Assembly (NCBI GenBank): GCA_001872165.1
Contig: MNXK01000162.1
Span: 1-5,244, forward strand
DNA length: 5,244 nucleotides
Direction: 5' to 3'
Origin: Anaerolineae bacterium CG2_30_58_95
Lineage (GTDB): Bacteria > Chloroflexota > Anaerolineae > Anaerolineales > Villigracilaceae
Made by a program: the position numbers and the translations under genes
Notes under the pieces: generated by a model
The model's database searches: none
Told to the model about the DNA's origin: nothing
Seen by the model: the letters and a program-made list of their open reading frames with translations, nothing else
Part shown: positions 4,585 through 5,244 of the stretch, one piece after another
Layout: each line of letters begins with the position of its first letter
How positions within the stretch are numbered: position 1 is the stretch's first letter

Positions 4585-4590
4585 TACAAT
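4585..4590 (+). promoter_or_regulatory. -10 box placed for a leaderless deacetylase mRNA
   Basis: TACAAT ends seven bases before ATG 4598, so the predicted transcription start coincides with the A of the start codon. There is no Shine-Dalgarno sequence (TGCCCCC directly precedes the ATG), in agreement with leaderless translation. The -35 match is poor. Confidence 0.5.
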
Positions 4591-4597
4591 TGCCCCC

Positions 4598-5244
4598 ATG
4601 TCCAAACAAACCTTACTGGCTGTTCTGGCTCACCCCGATGACGAATCCTTCGGCATGGGCGGCACGCTGGCTCTCTACGCCTCGCGCGGCGCGGACGTGT
4701 ACCTGGTTTGCGCGACGCGCGGCGAGGTGGGCGAGGTGGATGACTTGAAAGGCCATGCCTCTGTCGCCGACCTGCGCGAGGCCGAGCTGCGCTGCGCGGC
4801 GGTTCATCTCGGATTGAAAGGCGTCCACTTCCTGGATTACCGTGATTCGGGTATGCCTGGCTCGCCAGATAACCACCATCCCCATGCTCTTGCCGCCCAG
4901 CCGCTGGACGAGGTGGCTGCGAAAGTTGCCTATTATATTCGTGAGCTTTGTCCGCAGGTGGTGCTGACCTTCGATCCCATCGGCGGCTACCGCCACCCGG
5001 ATCACATCGCCATCCACCAGGCGACGGTGCGCGCCTTCGAGCAGGCTGCCAACCCGTCCTTCGCGCCGGATGGCTTGCTTCCGTACCGGGCGCAGAGGCT
5101 GTATTTCCACACCATCCCGCATAATTTTCTGAAGGTTGTCGTGAGACTGTTGCGGCTCCTCGGCAAGGACGCCCACAAATGGGGCAAGAATGGCGACATT
5201 GACCTGGCATCCATCGCCGAGGTAGATTTCCCTACCAATGCCCG
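4598..5244 (+). CDS. LmbE/PIG-L-family zinc-dependent deacetylase (3' end outside window)
   Basis: The frame runs open from ATG 4598 to the window edge: 215 full codons, no stop seen. It belongs to the LmbE/PIG-L (GlcNAc-PI de-N-acetylase, MshB-like) family, metal-dependent hydrolases that remove acetyl groups from N-acetyl-glucosamine-type substrates. The start 'LLAVLAHPDDESFGMGGTLA' gives H12, D14 and D15, matching the first zinc ligands and general base of MshB. 'FDPIGGYRHPDHIAIH' gives H133 and H136, the latter matching the third ligand. 'LVCATRGEVGEVDD' and the beta-alpha pattern fit the Rossmann-like fold. Usual family length is about 220-290 residues, so only the C-terminus is missing. 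The start is the only sensible one, since HPDDE normally begins about ten residues in. The substrate (glycolipid, thiol or bacillithiol-like conjugate) cannot be told. It is divergent from mazEF. Confidence 0.88.
   Translation, partial: MSKQTLLAVLAHPDDESFGMGGTLALYASRGADVYLVCATRGEVGEVDDLKGHASVADLREAELRCAAVHLGLKGVHFLDYRDSGMPGSPDNHHPHALAAQPLDEVAAKVAYYIRELCPQVVLTFDPIGGYRHPDHIAIHQATVRAFEQAANPSFAPDGLLPYRAQRLYFHTIPHNFLKVVVRLLRLLGKDAHKWGKNGDIDLASIAEVDFPTNA

Noticed and set aside
4446..5210. Two long minus-strand frames (254 and 187 codons) opposite the deacetylase gene.
   Set aside because: The plus-strand frame carries clear HPDDE and HPDH motifs and runs unbroken to the edge. The reverse translations are low-complexity Arg/Pro/Gly-rich shadows.

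Overview
The window looks like a chromosomal stretch of a bacterium with a moderately high GC genome. I favour a Chloroflexota/Anaerolineae-type organism. That is an inference, not a demonstration. It rests on the protein style, on TACAAT-type -10 boxes (one placed for a leaderless mRNA), on 'GGATTGCCAATCC' palindromes, and on one copy of the dispersed repeat read as ALSLSKG on its reverse strand.

Layout from left to right. (1) 1-547: the membrane C-terminus of a spermidine-synthase-like multi-pass protein whose start lies outside the window. (2) 676-1866: a GT87/DUF2029-type (GT-C fold) polytopic glycosyltransferase. (3) 1842-2353: a gene-poor, rearranged stretch. It opens with a decapitated remnant of an APC-family permease, passes an orphan extended -10 promoter, and then holds a cluster of palindromes. 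The most notable part is a 151-bp MITE-like element at 2190-2340, with about 25-bp inverted termini (22 of 26 aligned columns match) around an 18-bp hairpin. Its right terminus appears to supply the promoter of the next gene. (4) 2354-3805: a two-gene operon of a CysO/MoaD-type sulfur carrier ending in Gly-Gly and a MoeZ-type E1-like adenylyltransferase fused to a rhodanese domain. (5) 3802-4373, minus strand: a complete mazEF toxin-antitoxin operon with a near-consensus promoter. Its toxin stop codon overlaps the stop codon of the sulfurtransferase gene. (6) 4374-4597: a divergent intergenic region with CGGAT-rich direct repeats and a 9-bp inverted repeat near a promoter. (7) 4598 to the window end: an LmbE/PIG-L-family zinc deacetylase, cut by the window edge and probably translated from a leaderless message.

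Functionally, the sulfur carrier and MoeZ form one module. MoeZ adenylates the carrier's Gly-Gly end, and its rhodanese domain transfers sulfur to make a thiocarboxylate for cysteine, molybdopterin or similar synthesis. mazEF is a self-contained stress or addiction module placed tail-to-tail against it. The GT87 enzyme and the LmbE deacetylase both belong to glycan or glycolipid chemistry, but nothing here ties them to one pathway.

I see no wholly new multi-gene system. The most unusual material is the repeat and mobile-element architecture, and how it touches gene starts and coding sequence.
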